This document shows positions 25,601 to 35,699 of a stretch of DNA of 64,000 bases, piece after piece. Made by a program: the position numbers and the translations under genes. This stretch comes from Acestrorhynchus altus (Eukaryota > Chordata > Actinopteri > Characiformes > Acestrorhynchidae). Position 1 is the first letter of the stretch, and each line of letters begins with the position of its first letter. Location: NCBI GenBank assembly GCA_034509495.1, contig CM067515.1, positions 15,504,558 through 15,568,557 of the forward strand, written 5' to 3'. The notes under the pieces were generated by a model. It searched no databases and was not told the origin of the DNA. It saw only the letters and a program-made list of their open reading frames with translations.

Positions 25601-28600
25601 AATAATAAGATCACGGCTGTCTTTTCCATCAGAAACGGCTCTATGTCCAGAGCTTCACTTAATTATCGGCTGGCAAAGCGCCTGGTGTTCAGGAAGGTGC
25701 GGAAAGCTCTGGGTCTGGATCGCTGCAGACTCTGTTTTACTGGGGCCGCTCCTATCACCAAGGAAACGCTGGAATTCTTCCTCAGCCTGGATGTCCCTGT
25801 ATATGAACTGTATGGCATGAGCGAGAGTACTGGACCACACACCATCTCACTCCCCAATGCTTTCAGACTGACCAGGTATAAACAAGTACACACTAATTTA
25901 CTGCTCAGAAATTTCAGGAGAAAGTGGACCGTGTTCATGTTCCCAGATGTTTGAGGCAAACCCGTAGATGCCCACACATGGCATCCTGCTGCTTAAAGTG
26001 TTAATTTAGACCCAAATAAATGAGACCTTCTCAAGCAGTATCATACTCCCTACAGTACATGCACAAAAAACAAACCCAAAAATAGTGAAACAGTTACATT
26101 GTTGAACTTCTTGCTGAAGATAAGTTACTTTAGATCAGTGCTGGTATTTCACAGCCTGCAAAGTGTACTGCGTAAGGACGAGTGAAACACTGTGGTACAT
26201 TGTGTTGCTGCAAATAATATTTTGTCTAATTTAATAATTTGCCTTTTGATAAATTGTTCTTGGTGTGAAAACTTTCATAAGCATACAGATGTTCAGTGCA
26301 GGCCTTAAGACTCGCTCAGTTAATGCTCATTGTGTGTCACTGTTTATAGTGTATTATTGTGTGCTTTCTTTGCAGCTGTGGGAAAGTGATCCCAGGCTGC
26401 CAGACAAAGTTGTTCAGTCCTGATGCTGAAGGCAATGGAGAAATCTGCTTCTGGGGCCGCCATGTTTTCATGGGCTACCTGAACATGCCGGAGAAAACAG
26501 AGGAGGCCCTGGATGCAGAAGGTTGGCTGCACTCTGGAGATCTGGGCAAACATGACAAAGAGGATTTCCTCTTCATCACAGGACGCATCAAAGGTACTAT
26601 CCTGTAGCCTCTCAACCTGAACAGGCAGAGTGTGTGTTAATGTGTGTTCGATTGAATCTGTGTAATGAATATGTATCTGTGCTTTGGTTAATAATTACCA
26701 TATTTTCTGGACTATAAGCACACCGGTATATAAGCCGCACCCGCAAAGTTTTTAAGAAAACCTGGAAAATAACATGTATAAGCCGCATGGTTTAAAGCGT
26801 AGGAAAAAAGTAGCGGCTTATAGTCCAGAAAATACGGTAATTCCACTAGTAGATAGTCAGTAGAAGAGTCTGAGTAGTTTGTGGTAGTTAATGGGTAATT
26901 GATAGTAACTGCTGAATAATTTCTAACAGTAATTCATTTTAAGCGTGGAATGAGTAAATCAAAGTAGATATAAATCAGTACTAGATCCTGTATCATTCCT
27001 GTAATGTACTTAATAAACCTCAATCATAGTCTTATAAAGAGAAAAGGCTAAAATATGAATGGAGAAAATGGAGTAATCTGTGTGTGGTTTTGTGCTGCAG
27101 AATTGATCATCACTGCTGGAGGTGAGAATATCCCCCCAGTGCCTATAGAAGATGCTGTGAAGGAGGCTGTGCCCCTCATCAGTAATGCCATGTTAATCGG
27201 AGACAAGAGGAAGTTCCTCTCCATGCTGATCACCATAAAGGTATCACACTCTGTTACAGTAATGATGCCAGTTGCTAAACGTAAGCTGGGTGGATCCAGT
27301 TCACATGAACTCTTCTGAAGTTATATTATTTCTATTCTATTCTTCTATTTTCTATTTCTATTCTATTCTTCTTATTCTCGTCAGATTTGGTATTATTGTT
27401 AAATGTGGCCTTTTCTACACTTTCTCATATTTTGGACATTAAACCAACCAGAATTTGGAAGTGTAGCCTCAGTTTGTAAATGTAATTGATTTAAGTAGTT
27501 ATCATGTAATTACGTTTGCAAAAAGAGTTAAACACAGTCAGGGGTTTGTGTGGGTGGATGTGTGGGGGGGTCACGTTCATCTCTAACCTGTTCAAGGTCA
27601 GGTTAAACTTTTAGTCTGGGTTCATGTGTGTCTTCAGTAGATGCACTGAAATGTGTTTGGGTTGCATTATATGATGTTTGCTTGTAATTGATCTTGGTCT
27701 GTATGCAGCTGCCAGATTGGCAAGCCTCTGTGTGCCAGTTTAGATTACAATGAGTAAAGTACACTATGAAACAAGAGATCTCATTGTATAATTATACACT
27801 CATTATCTTATTGCTGTACATAAGGTATCATTTGGGTGTCACATAGTGCATCAATACAGTCACTACATACAATCTTTCCAGTTTTCCAGTTTAGATAAGA
27901 TACTTTCATAAGCCTGGCAAGGTTCACACTTTAGGTACATGTCGCCATCTTGTGGTTGGTTTGGCAACTGCAGAACTCAGACTTGGAGATCTTTTACTAT
28001 TGTATCTTGCTCCCTCTTGTGTCAGTAAGGGGTAAATGACAAATCAGTCATCACTGTGAAACAGACTGTATTTCCATATGTCCAAAAGAATCCAGACACC
28101 AACAAATTCAGCTGCCAAAAGCATTGCAGATAGAATGGGACACTCCATGGACAAGTCACATAAATCATCATACCCAATGCCAAATATCTGCTAAAGAGGT
28201 ATAAAGATCCTCAGCAATGGAACTAGAGTGACCTTTGGGATGAGTTGGTGTGCCAAAACTACTCATCCAACATCAGCACCTGACCTCACTCATGAGCTCA
28301 TTCTAAAATGCAATGAAATTTGTCTCACAATTCATCTCGTCTGAAATGCTGAATGAGCAGGTGTCCACAAACCTTTGGACTTATTTTTTTACACATACAC
28401 TGTTTTCCCTCTCTCTCTTCTTCTGTCAGTGTGAGGTGAATGCTGAGACCGGTGCTCCAGAGGATGATCTGACTCCAGATGCGATAGAGTTTTGTCGGAA
28501 GTTGGGCAGCAACTCCTCACGCGTGTCTGAAATTGCTGGTGGGCGGGACCGCCTCATCCAGGCCGCCATCCAAGAGGGCATCAACAAAGTAAACGAGAGA

Positions 28601-29123
28601 GCCACTTCTAATGCCCAGCGCATCCAGAAGTTCACTGTGCTGGAGCAGGACTTCTCCATCTCTGGAGGAGAACTGGGTGAGTTGATCGAGATCCTCCAGT
28701 ATTCAGCCAGAACCTGCTTCTTCTAGATACTGAGAGATTCATAGTACAAAACAGGGATGACCAACCCTGCTCATGGAGAGCTCCTTTCCTGAAGGCTTCA
28801 ACTGCAACCCAAATCTAGCATACCCCATTCAGCCCATCAAGATCTGCTGAAGACAGTACTTGGTTGGATCAGGTGGAGGGTTGGAGCCAAAGTCTGTGGG
28901 AAGGTAGATCTCCAGGAGGCCGGGTTGATCACTAAGAGTGATTTGCACTTTCAGACACCTCATTAAGATTTTGGTTTAATGCTTTGTTTGTTTGTGTCTC
29001 TCAGGCCCCACTATGAAGCTGAAGAGACCGGTGGTGATGAAGATGTACAAAGAGCAGATTGAGAACTTCTACAAAGAGGTTGTGACTCCCAGCACCCCAG
29101 ACAACCCTCTGCCTTCCAAATAA
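10508..29123 (+). CDS. acsbg2: Long-chain acyl-CoA synthetase, bubblegum family (ACSBG2), 14 coding exons, 740 aa
   Basis: Activates long- and very-long-chain fatty acids to acyl-CoA through an acyl-AMP intermediate (known for the ACSBG family; a peripheral or cytosolic enzyme). Coding exons: 10508-10614, 11175-11254, 15705-15973, 18692-18780, 20710-20830, 22461-22541, 22657-22806, 23669-23845, 25339-25520, 25633-25875, 26376-26593, 27101-27240, 28430-28676, 29005-29123. All junctions are GT-AG and in phase; the total of 2223 nt gives 740 codons plus TAA. Visible motifs: AMP/ATP P-loop YTSGTTGQPKG (282-292), SYLPLSHIAAQ (about 325-335), YGMSESTG (479-486), GWLHSGDLG (549-557) and GRIKELIITAGGENIPP (569-585), all typical of adenylate-forming enzymes. 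The first ~100 residues are acidic, Ser/Glu-rich and variable, making it longer than human ACSBG2 (666 aa, recalled). The assignment to paralogue 2 rather than 1 rests mainly on the mllt1 neighbour. The start is the first ATG of the exon after the 10484 acceptor; a 5' non-coding exon must lie upstream. Confidence 0.95.
11175..11254 (+). CDS. acsbg2: acsbg2 coding exon 2 (codons 36-62), acidic linker
   Basis: 80 nt between a poly-T acceptor (caag at 11171-11174) and donor gtgaga at 11255. The peptide is Ser/Glu-rich (SSEEESACEREEESKTT) and probably disordered. It is in phase with both neighbours, but being low complexity it is the least certain of the exons. Confidence 0.8.
11402..11900 (+). 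mobile_element. Tc1/mariner-like element, family A, deletion derivative with both terminal repeats
   Basis: About 500 bp bounded by inverted repeats: gacaatgaaactgaaacacc at the left and caggtgtttcagtttcattg at the right. Inside, 11587-11805 encodes the transposase N-terminus (FKRGQIVGARLAGASVTKTA, a helix-turn-helix start). The catalytic DDE/D part is absent, making it non-autonomous. It sits in acsbg2 intron 2. Confidence 0.88.
11903..11985 (+). repeat. Short interspersed repeat shared with 62712-62795
   Basis: Both copies carry a gggtcagtgac/gggccagtgac start, attat(c)cctgccc, and gttgatcagttagagtttgc or ctgatcagtcagggtctgca. Same orientation, about 80 bp, no class assigned. Confidence 0.6.
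14030..14285 (-). mobile_element. Possible degraded DNA transposon in acsbg2 intron 2
   Basis: The text (gtagtccattatgaattttg, caacacaagcccacagtatg atccttccacccc) resembles antisense Tc1-like elements of fishes. Minus-strand frames are broken. Class is tentative. The remainder of the intron (12000-14000, 14290-14960) shows only short low-complexity runs and weak repeat similarity. Confidence 0.35.
14980..15260 (-). mobile_element. Tc1/mariner-derived fragment (family D), acsbg2 intron 2
   Basis: Antisense to other family D copies: tttcttcctgaaatcaaggg, ctgtgaggatttgattgcat, gttagggaggtcatgtttga. Similar to 61070-61290. No intact ORF. Confidence 0.55.
15705..15973 (+). CDS. acsbg2: acsbg2 coding exon 3 (codons 63-152)
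   Basis: The acceptor (tctttgttctgcag) ends at 15704 and the donor gtgagc begins at 15974. This is the start of the AMP-binding enzyme fold: SELWTTRGDGEVKLRMG, then VTVHQAFTKAVERFGRYTAL and the YSEYYQTCRVAAKSFLK helix. It ends in phase 0. Confidence 0.93.
17270..17325 (+). repeat. Teleost SINE 3' tail
   Basis: taagtcgctctggataaggg then cgtctgctaaatgccgtaat and a (atgtaa)n tail. An inverse copy is at 59825-59885. Lies in acsbg2 intron 3, of which the rest (15974-17260) shows nothing recognisable. Confidence 0.75.
17505..18290. mobile_element. hAT-like and unclassified DNA-transposon remnants in acsbg2 intron 3
   Basis: 17508-17585 (gtggtccccaacccccgggt, accgggctgcaca) is a hAT-type end seen widely in fish. 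17620-18290 begins gggatgtgacggagttcgaa with repeated ttcgaa motifs and has no ORF. It is an interspersed repeat of uncertain class. Confidence 0.45.
18692..18780 (+). CDS. acsbg2: acsbg2 coding exon 4 (codons 153-181)
   Basis: The acceptor tttccacag ends at 18691. The peptide LGLERCHGVGILGFNSPEWF is followed by IADIGAIFAG, a hallmark of the long-chain acyl-CoA synthetase N-terminal domain. The donor GT is at 18781-18782 inside a short gtgtgt run, so the exact cut is set by frame with exon 5. Confidence 0.93.
19600..20040 (+). mobile_element. SINE 3' fragment followed by Tc1 family C fragment
   Basis: 19600-19690 has gggttgggtaattagcactt and ccaaattggtgggg, like the SINE at 905-1350. 19725-20040 has gaagcaggaaaactgggcta, catccccataatatcaggaa and atatgcagtggtcattatct, matching family C. 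Both are degenerate. Located in acsbg2 intron 4. Confidence 0.6.
20160..20310. repeat. MITE fragment, shared with 56505-56705
   Basis: ggggtgtgttaaaactaaca, gtgccttcaggtccagggtt and gaaaaaca mirror the second copy's ggggtgtgttaaagcaggga, ccccaggaccagggttaaga. Non-coding. Confidence 0.55.
20710..20830 (+). CDS. acsbg2: acsbg2 coding exon 5 (codons 182-222)
   Basis: The acceptor tttgcctgcag ends at 20709 and the donor gtaaat begins at 20831. The peptide includes GFAVGIYTTNSPEACQYVAE and NILVVENNKQLQKILQ, strongly ACSBG-like. Confidence 0.94.
21084..22140 (+). mobile_element. Tc1/mariner-like element, family B, near full-length but broken
   Basis: The left end is cagtggggaaaatatgtatt, with the internal repeat gtaagtatttgatcacctac. 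The transposase is readable in pieces on the + strand: about 21411 onward (MGKTKELSKD-like start after frame shifts), then 21637-21894 with the catalytic-domain motif KVMWADETKIELFLVS. Frameshifts and an early stop make it inactive. The right end (cggtagaagatcaaatactt, about 22103-22122) is inverted relative to the left. It sits in acsbg2 intron 5, sense orientation. Confidence 0.85.
22461..22541 (+). CDS. acsbg2: acsbg2 coding exon 6 (codons 223-249)
   Basis: 81 nt, acceptor cttgtttcag, donor gtagga. The peptide IQDKLPHLKAIIQYKDALKE continues the N-terminal subdomain. Phase 0 at both ends. Confidence 0.92.
22657..22806 (+). CDS. acsbg2: acsbg2 coding exon 7 with AMP-binding P-loop (codons 250-299)
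   Basis: 150 nt, acceptor ttcttctaaag, donor gtgaga. It carries the core ATP/AMP-binding motif LIYTSGTTGQPKGVMLSHDN. The frame stays open into the CT-rich intron, but that extension is not coding. Confidence 0.96.
22810..23668 (+). other. acsbg2 intron 7: CT-rich sequence, otherwise nothing recognised
   Basis: 22815-23040 is pyrimidine-rich with scattered tctctct runs. The remainder is AT-rich with no repeat I can name. Confidence 0.4.
23669..23845 (+). CDS. acsbg2: acsbg2 coding exon 8 (codons 300-358)
   Basis: Begins LTWTAFATARHVSLDY and contains VISYLPLSHIAAQMIDIWIT and YFAQPDALK. The acceptor (tcttttgaatgaag) has a purine-rich end and is weak. The frame and protein conservation still fix the boundary. 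Donor gtatgt at 23846. Confidence 0.93.
24930..25315 (+). mobile_element. Tc1/mariner family D fragment in acsbg2 intron 8
   Basis: Contains tacctttgggacgaggttgg (the DNA behind a transposase WDE motif), gaatgcaatcaaatccttcc agcaatattcca and gtctgcaaacctttggacac. Ends 24 nt before exon 9. Preceded by a short 'attcccaaccctgatcct' MITE end. Confidence 0.6.
25339..25520 (+). CDS. acsbg2: acsbg2 coding exon 9 (codons 359-418)
   Basis: Acceptor tgtgtttcag, donor gtatgt. The peptide GSLANTLREVRPTAFMGVPR followed by VWEKMQEKMK is typical of ACS enzymes (RPT...GVPRVWE motif). Confidence 0.95.
25633..25875 (+). CDS. acsbg2: acsbg2 coding exon 10 (codons 419-499)
   Basis: Acceptor cttttccatcag, donor gtataa. 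It contains CRLCFTGAAPITKETLEFF and the adenylate-binding segment YELYGMSESTGPHT. Confidence 0.95.
26376..26593 (+). CDS. acsbg2: acsbg2 coding exon 11 (codons 500-572)
   Basis: Acceptor gctttctttgcag, donor gtacta. It encodes GEICFWGRHVFMGYLNMPEK and the GWLHSGDLG motif, whose Asp contacts the ribose in adenylate-forming enzymes, ending at the ITGRIK hinge. Confidence 0.95.
26698..26840. mobile_element. Near-perfect palindromic MITE ('tattttctggactataagc')
   Basis: 143 bp with terminal inverted repeats: taccatattttctggactat at the left and atagtccagaaaatacggta at the right (one mismatch in 24). Inside are the inverted motifs ataagccgcacc and gcggcttat. Non-coding. Located in acsbg2 intron 11. 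This family is common in fish genomes. Confidence 0.92.
27101..27240 (+). CDS. acsbg2: acsbg2 coding exon 12 (codons 573-619)
   Basis: Acceptor ttttgtgctgcag, donor gtatca. The peptide ELIITAGGENIPPVPIEDAV followed by KEAVPLISNAMLIGDKRKFL forms the start of the mobile C-terminal domain of the synthetase. Confidence 0.95.
28075..28390 (+). mobile_element. Tc1/mariner family D fragment in acsbg2 intron 12
   Basis: tatgtccaaaagaatccaga at the left and gcaggtgtccacaaaccttt at the right are inverted ends. Internal: gacctttgggatgagttggt, gacctcactcatgagctcat. Ends about 40 nt before exon 13. Confidence 0.65.
28430..28676 (+). CDS. acsbg2: acsbg2 coding exon 13 (codons 620-701)
   Basis: Acceptor ctctcttcttctgtcag, donor gtgagt. 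It encodes CEVNAETGAPEDDLTPDAIE and the C-terminal region ending KFTVLEQDFSISGGELG, which is family-typical. Confidence 0.94.
28751..28935. repeat. Palindromic MITE (hAT-like) in acsbg2 intron 13
   Basis: Inverted ends gatgaccaaccctgctcatg and ctccaggaggccgggttgat. Same family as 5328-5505. Confidence 0.7.
29005..29123 (+). CDS. acsbg2: acsbg2 last coding exon (codons 702-740, TAA stop)
   Basis: The acceptor gtgtctctcag ends at 29004. The peptide PTMKLKRPVVMKMYKEQIEN then FYKEVVTPSTPDNPLPSK ends at TAA 29121-29123. Tail lysines and KLKRP are typical of ACSBG C-termini. Confidence 0.94.
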
Positions 29124-29400
29124 GCTCCGAACAACAGGAGTCATCACACATTTTAGAGAGCGCAGACAGAGACTGACACCCCACCACACACACGTGCACG
29201 CGCGCACACACACACACACACACAGCCACACATTCCCATACATACACACAGATATACACTTTCCCTTTGTCACCCTCTCATGCTCATCTCATGAAGGTGT
29301 GTGCTATGTGTACGCTCCCCCACGTCTGTTTGAAAAATGTTATTATTGCTTTTGTTTACGTTCAGGCGAGTTGAAATAAACGGGGATAACATCCATAATA
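29124..29400 (+). other. acsbg2: acsbg2 3' UTR with candidate polyadenylation signal
   Basis: Non-coding sequence after the TAA. It contains a CA-rich microsatellite (about 29187-29222) and a canonical AATAAA at 29375-29380, about 250 nt after the stop. The transcript may extend further; only cDNA would show it. Confidence 0.5.
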
Positions 29401-32400
29401 ACAAGCCATGTTAAGCAGCAATGAGTTGTATGAAGCTTTAGTTTTTGTTAAAATGGTTATTTTTATTTATCCTTTTTTGTTGTTATTTTGCTATTACTGT
29501 TGTGATGAAGTATATTAAGTCTAAAGTGAGCCATTTGCTTTTGTTCCTTATTACATGGAACTCAAGTGCAAGTCATCCAAAATGTCCAGTTGAGGAACCA
29601 TTAGATGTTCGAGCTGCATTCTTTGATGTTTATACATCAAAATCTTTTTGTATTTATGATTTCTTTGTATGCCAAAGTGAAGAAACTGACAGTACGAAGT
29701 GGTCGGTTGACTGTAATTGTCCACATTGGCTTGGATGAATGAATAACAATGCTGTGATTCACCCATATTGACTCATTTACAGGGCTAAAGGGGACCTGAC
29801 TGTAGCTCAGCCTCTTTCAAGTTCGAGATTTTCCCAGACTGAGTTTCCTAAAAGCTTCTGAGATTTGTGATGCTCAAATGGTTGAGTGAGTTGAGTGACT
29901 CTGAACACACTCTCACTCCACATATCTGAACATATCTGAACAGTAAGATGCTTTTGGGTAACTTGGGCCTGTTAATCAGAGAACAGTTTTATGATGTAAA
30001 ATTTCTCATAATACAGAAACACTGTTGAATATATTGCATTGAAAAGCAAGACAGGGATTCTAGTTATTAGCTATTTGTGCTATTTATTGCATGCACCCTT
30101 CTGTTGTGTGCTGGTGTGGTTTCATGGATTCAGGGCAGTAACATGTGGGATAAAACGTTTAAAAATCCATAAAATCGCACCATTTAAGCCATGAATATGT
30201 TCTCTTTGTCTTCTTTTGTTCTCACATATGTTCAGGTATTGTTTGTATGTAACTACGCTTAAGCAGGTGTCTTCTGTTCTGTTTTTGTGTGTAAATTTCT
30301 GTGAACTTGTTAAATATTGTAAATATGTTCAGCCTATATATTTTGCCCATATTTTCTGGTAGTTGGCATGTCCAAGCTCCGTGTCCTTGTATCTAGATCT
30401 GTGCGGTTGATCTCCTAGTGGCACAAACGCCACTTGACCTGAACACAAATTGTTGGACACAGGACTCACAGGGAATTCAAATGCTAATATGAAATATAAA
30501 CTGGTTTGAAAATGGGTTCAGTGGGAAGGAAAAGGCTATGTTCACACAGCAAATCCAGTTTCTTAGTCCGTTCACTTTATCTTTTTAAAGGGACATATCT
30601 GAGAGGACGTCCTAAACGAATGCCATGCTAAAGAACTGTGGTCATCCTTTTTCTTTACCCTTCTCTTCGGCGTGCATTCATGACAAATGTTGAGTTGGAT
30701 TCACATGAATTCTAATGTGGATGTTCTGCTTGAGCCACATTGCTGTACATCATGTATGTATCAGATTTCAGTACAACTCCTGAAACTCAGAGCTGAAAAC
30801 ATGTAAACATAGCCTTAATTCCTAAAGATTTATTTTATTATTATTATTTTTTTTTTTTGCTAAACATTTATATTTCTCGATGTGTGGGCAGGGCTGGTGG
30901 CTTCTCTTGGCCATGTTTTGATGTAAGTTTAGTAAACTGTTTAGTTGAAGATTTGAGTGAGATCTCTGGCTGAAAGAGCTGTAAGCCAGCATTGCGATTT
31001 GTGAACAAGGCGGACAATGAATTGCATTTGTGTGACCACTTAAAGCACTAAAAATTACTTGAATTTGAACAGGACATGTGAAGCATTCTGCAATCCAAAG
31101 AAGCCTTTCATTCTTTCCTTTTCTTGTTTTTCGTCTTTTTTTTATTTTTTATTGTAAATAGATATTGTGATGAGATCTGTTTCTGAGAAAAGGGTCAGAA
31201 AGCAGAAGCGCAGCTAATAGTTAGTTGATGCTTAATAGAGCTTGCTGGGAAAACCATCAGTCCAACTGGACATGTCCCTCCAGGAGGATGTACTACTGTA
31301 CTGGGTCAAATAGCAAGCTCTATATTGAGCCTGAGTACTAGCTTAAGCTAGAGCTTACATTAAGCTTGCATTTGCTTACTAAACCAAGAATGGAACCTTG
31401 TAGTACATCACCCAGCAGGACCCTAGAGAGGCCTTGTTGTGTATATACATCGTAACTGGGTGTATTCTGTAGTGGAGGATCGGTGTAAAGCTGTGAGAAT
31501 GAAGGTGATGCTGGTTTAAAGTGAGCGGCTCTATATCATTTGCTATCTTTTCACTGCTCTTCCGTTGCCAAGCACTAAATGACCAAAGTGAGTTATGGTC
31601 TAGGTGCAGTTTCCCCAAAAGCACTATTGTGTTTAAATCACCTGCTTCAGTGTGGCTTTACTTTGGGCCTCTCTGCCCAGACCCACCTGATAGCAGATTT
31701 CCAGAAATAGAATGGATTATGATCATATAAAGCAGACGTCAAGACTGACCAGGTGGAGAAGAGCCGAGGAACGTCCCTAGTAGACAGTCCTACTTCTGGA
31801 TTACATTATCCAGGGTTTTGACCATCGATCATGAAAGTGAAACCAAAGGTTCACGTCCAACAGGGATGTGCTTTACCTCTTATTTATCTTCTTTAGATGG
31901 TCTTGAGAAATCCTGCTTTGTAAATTTGATGCTGTGTGAGTTGATCCAACTTTCCCCAACAGACCGCGCTTGGAAAACGTGCTAATAAATCAAACAAACC
32001 TTTGTGAATTGTAGAAGGCATATGGCATTTTACTTGGGTAAAGAACATTCTAGAAAAGATGAGAAGGGTCTAGAACAGTAAATGGCGGACAATTGATGAA
32101 GTTTTGTAAATTAGAACATTAGTCAGGAGGTCTATAACATTGTACATGGAGATTCTTGAATAGGATTAATGGGTGGAGAACATCTGGACTGACATTCTGG
32201 AATGGTGTAAACAGGGAAGGAACTTTGAACAGAAGAGAGGATACCCTTGTAACATTCAACAAGAGCATGAACATAGAAGACATTCTTAAACTCTATAAAT
32301 TGTAACTGGGAATGCCATTCTAGAACAATGAGCTGGAGAACTTTCTAACAATCAGCCAATTGTAGCAACTTAAAACAAATATCAGTGTTTGTTGGAGAAC

Positions 32401-33285
32401 GTTGGATCAGTGTGGTCAATAATGAAGTGAATCAGCGTAAAAAGGCAAGAACACTAAACTGCAGTGTGGTTGGGGAACCCTGTTCTAGACATGAGTAATG
32501 GCTGAGGAGAGTTTGAGAGGCTGTGGGAGCGTTGCCATGTGGAACCTGACTCTGAAAGCTTTGAGATTAGATTGGTCCGAGACTGGAGTGCTGCTCAGCA
32601 TTCTTATCACCAGATCAATACATAGTGACTGAATATGATAACTTGGTGATATAAACTCTCTCTGTTCCTTTATCAGTGTGTGTGTGTGTGTGTGTGAGTT
32701 TGTACTCAATCCAGAAATAAAAATGACCCATATTTAGCCCATTGGCTTCTGTGTGGTCCTGGGGAAATCCTGAGGCTGGGAAATAGAGTATAACATTAGA
32801 GTATATACAGAATCAGTTCTGCTAGTTATGTTTAATGATCAATGTGTCATGTTTATGGGTTTAAACTGAGAGTAGATTGGCTGGTGACTCCCGGAAAGGT
32901 TCACTGATTGGATGCTGAGAATTCAGTTCACTTTTAGGGATGTTTATAGAGTGTCCCTAAAATAAATCAATAAATTCTTCAATAAAAAAATCAACACGTT
33001 TTTGTCTCATTTGTTGGATTTGGTTCTCCTTACGTACGTTCAAGAAGTTTTAGGTTTAAATCAAATTTGAATAAAATCTAGAAAGTTCAAATACTTTCAA
33101 GCACCACAGTATATTAAAATTATCACTAAGCAAATAAAATGTATGTATGGCAATTTTGTTAAATTTACTGAGAACCATTTAAAAGCACTGCAACTTAAAT
33201 CATGTCATCACTGTGATATTAACGGTTTAGCCCCCTTCCATTTTGTGGAAAAATTAAAAATCAAGTTCAATATTTAATCAGCAGA
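29400..33285. other. Intergenic region 3' of acsbg2, no gene recognised
   Basis: AT-rich, with no coding exon I can support. It includes a short (TG)n at about 32679-32697 and several AATAAA-type signals. Part could be an extended acsbg2 3' UTR. Confidence 0.5.
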
Positions 33286-34375
33286 ACTAATATCCATCCA
33301 TCATCTGCTGCTTAGCTAGGGGTCCAGGTCATGGGGGCAGCAGCCTAAGCAAAAAGGCCCAGACCTCCTTCGCCCAGCCACATCTCCCATCTCTTCAGGG
33401 GGGATTCCAAGGTGTTTCCAGGCCAGCCGAGGGATATACTCTCTCCAGCATGTCCTGGGTCTTCTCTGGGATCTCCTCCCATTCACACAGGCCCAAATGC
33501 CTGAACCACCTCAGATGGGTTCTCTTAATGTGGAGGAGCAGCAGCTGTACTCCGAGCCCCTCCCGGGTGACTGAACTCCTCACCCTATCTCTAAGGGAGA
33601 GTCCAGCATCCCTGTGGAGAAAGTTCATTTCAGCCACTTGTACTCAAGATCTCATTCTTCTACCCAAAGCTTGTGAGAATCAGAACATAGGTTGACCAGT
33701 AAATTTAGCTCTCTTCACCACAACAGACTGGCCCAGAGTCTGCAACACTGCCCCAATCTGCCTGTCAACCCACCGAGGGCATTCCACCCTTTTCTGATTT
33801 AGTACCACCACTGATTCTCATCCCACCTGCACTTGGCTTGATGAAGCCAACAGGACCACGTCATCCACTAAAAGCAGATGCGTAATCCTGAGTCCACTGA
33901 ATCTGACACCGTCTCCCATTTAGCTATGCAGAGAAACCCCGTCTTCCAGTTCCTCCAATGTCCATGCGATGTTGCAAAGACGTGTCAGCCAACACAGCCC
34001 CACAACATCCACCCCTGGTGCCCTGCCTCCAAGAAGTTTACTAACTACCCCAGTGACCTTGCCCTGAGTGATGGACAAGTCCCTGCCTGAGCCACCAAGC
34101 TCTGCTTCCTCTATGGAAGATGTGCTGATGGGATTGAGAAGATCCTCAAAGTATTTCTTCCACCACCTGATGACGTCTGCAGTCAAGGTCAACAGACCCC
34201 AATCCCCAACATATACAGTGTTGGTCAGGAATGGCTTTCCCCTCCGGAGCCACCTGAGAGTTTGCCAGAACCTTCTTGGGAGTCAACTGAACGTCACTTT
34301 CCATGGCCTCACCGAACTCATAAAATCCCAAAACGTGGCTGCTATTTAAGTCGATCATCGAACTGCAGCCTAGGG
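33285..34375 (-). mobile_element. Non-LTR retrotransposon (LINE) ORF2 remnant
   Basis: The minus strand encodes broken pieces of a LINE reverse transcriptase: ADVIRWWKKYFEDLLNP (about 34150-34190), LLGGRAPGVDVVGLCWLTRL (about 33960-34050) and, nearer the 3' end, MNFLHRDAGLSLRDRVRSSV with LRWFRHLGLCEWEEIP (about 33470-33637). Several stops and gaps make it inactive. LINE clade not decided. Confidence 0.85.
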
Positions 34376-34924
34376 TATCCTGATGCCAAGTTCATTTATT
34401 TTATTAGCAGCACTTGCAACTAAATTAGCAGTACTTAACTAAAAAATGTAAACATATATTAAACCAAGAGAACCAACTGCACATTTACCTGGTTAAACAA
34501 CTTTTTGTACAGACGGAAAACGTCTTAACAGATTTCAAGTCAAAAGAGTTGTTGTGAACATATTTTATGTTCATTACATTTAAAGAGATGTCAGGCCTTG
34601 GTTCTTTGTTTTTATGATGATACTGTCTGATTAGTCATTTGTTCAAAATCATTTAAATTATTCAATTCAAAAGGTTCTAGATTTCTGATTTTCATGATAA
34701 GCACGAATGATCAAAAGTAGAAAAAGACTTGAAACACGTCATATGTAATGAACCTTTTTGAATGAAACAATGAACACGATTTAATGTATTTAAGTGTCAG
34801 ATTCAGGTGTTTTTAAAGAACAAAACTGTTCTCAGCCAACAAAAACCAAGAAATCAGTATCTAAAAATATTAGATTATAGGGCAATAAAAAAATTACACA
34901 AACGTTGGCCTATGGAAAAGGCAA

Positions 34925-35545
34925 AATTTACATTTATCTAAAACCGGACATTGGAGCACAGAACAGTCCAGTCCCATTTCTCCTTGGCCCAGGTATGACA
35001 CTTCTGACACTGTCTCTAGGTGAGCAGCTTGATGCAAGGAATGTTACTGTTACAACCAGTGTTACACCTGGATACACCTGTATGTGTTGAAGCACTAACT
35101 CCAGTAGCAGTCCAATCCTTGTGAAGCGCATTCTTGAATCACATTGTATTGACCATCCTTTCAAGGCTGTGGTTATCCCTGCTGCTTGTGCACTTTTTTC
35201 TGCCACCCTTTTCCCTTCCATTCAAATTTCCATTCATGTGTTTGGATATAAACCTTTAGCAATGACTTTTTGTGGTGTAATGTCCTTGTGGAGGGTTTCA
35301 GTGACTGCCTTCTGGACAACTGTCACGTCAACATTCTTTCCCATGATTGTTTAGCCTACTAAACCAGACTGAAGGATCACTTCAAAGTTTAGGAATCCTT
35401 TACAGGTGTTTTGTGTTGATTAGCTGATTAGAGTGTAACAACATGATTCTACAACACTAAACTTTTTCCTAATATTGTAATTTACTTAACTTACTTACTT
35501 TTTGGGTTTTCATTGGCTGAAGGCCATAATCATCATCATTAAAAA
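34925..35545 (-). mobile_element. Tc1-like DNA transposon remnant
   Basis: The minus strand has a transposase-like N-terminal piece ending near 35344 (cccatgattgtttagcctac is the antisense of the start region), plus GKRVAEKSAQAAGITTALKG (about 35160-35220). 35400-35545 (gttgattagctgattagagt, catgattctacaacactaaa, gggttttcattggctgaagg) is the flank typical of this family. Frames are broken. Confidence 0.65.
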
Positions 35546-35654
35546 GACTGTTAGAATCAGTAGCTTTGCTCTGAGGATTCCATTTGATTCAGCAACAAGA
35601 GCATTAGTGAAGTCAGGGTGTTATACTATTTCATGTATGTATGTGTGTATATAT

Positions 35655-35665
<11 letters not shown>

Positions 35666-35697
<32 letters not shown>
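35666..35697. repeat. (CA)n microsatellite
   Basis: Uninterrupted CA run of about 16 units, flanked by AT-rich sequence. Confidence 0.95.
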
Positions 35698-35699
<2 letters not shown>

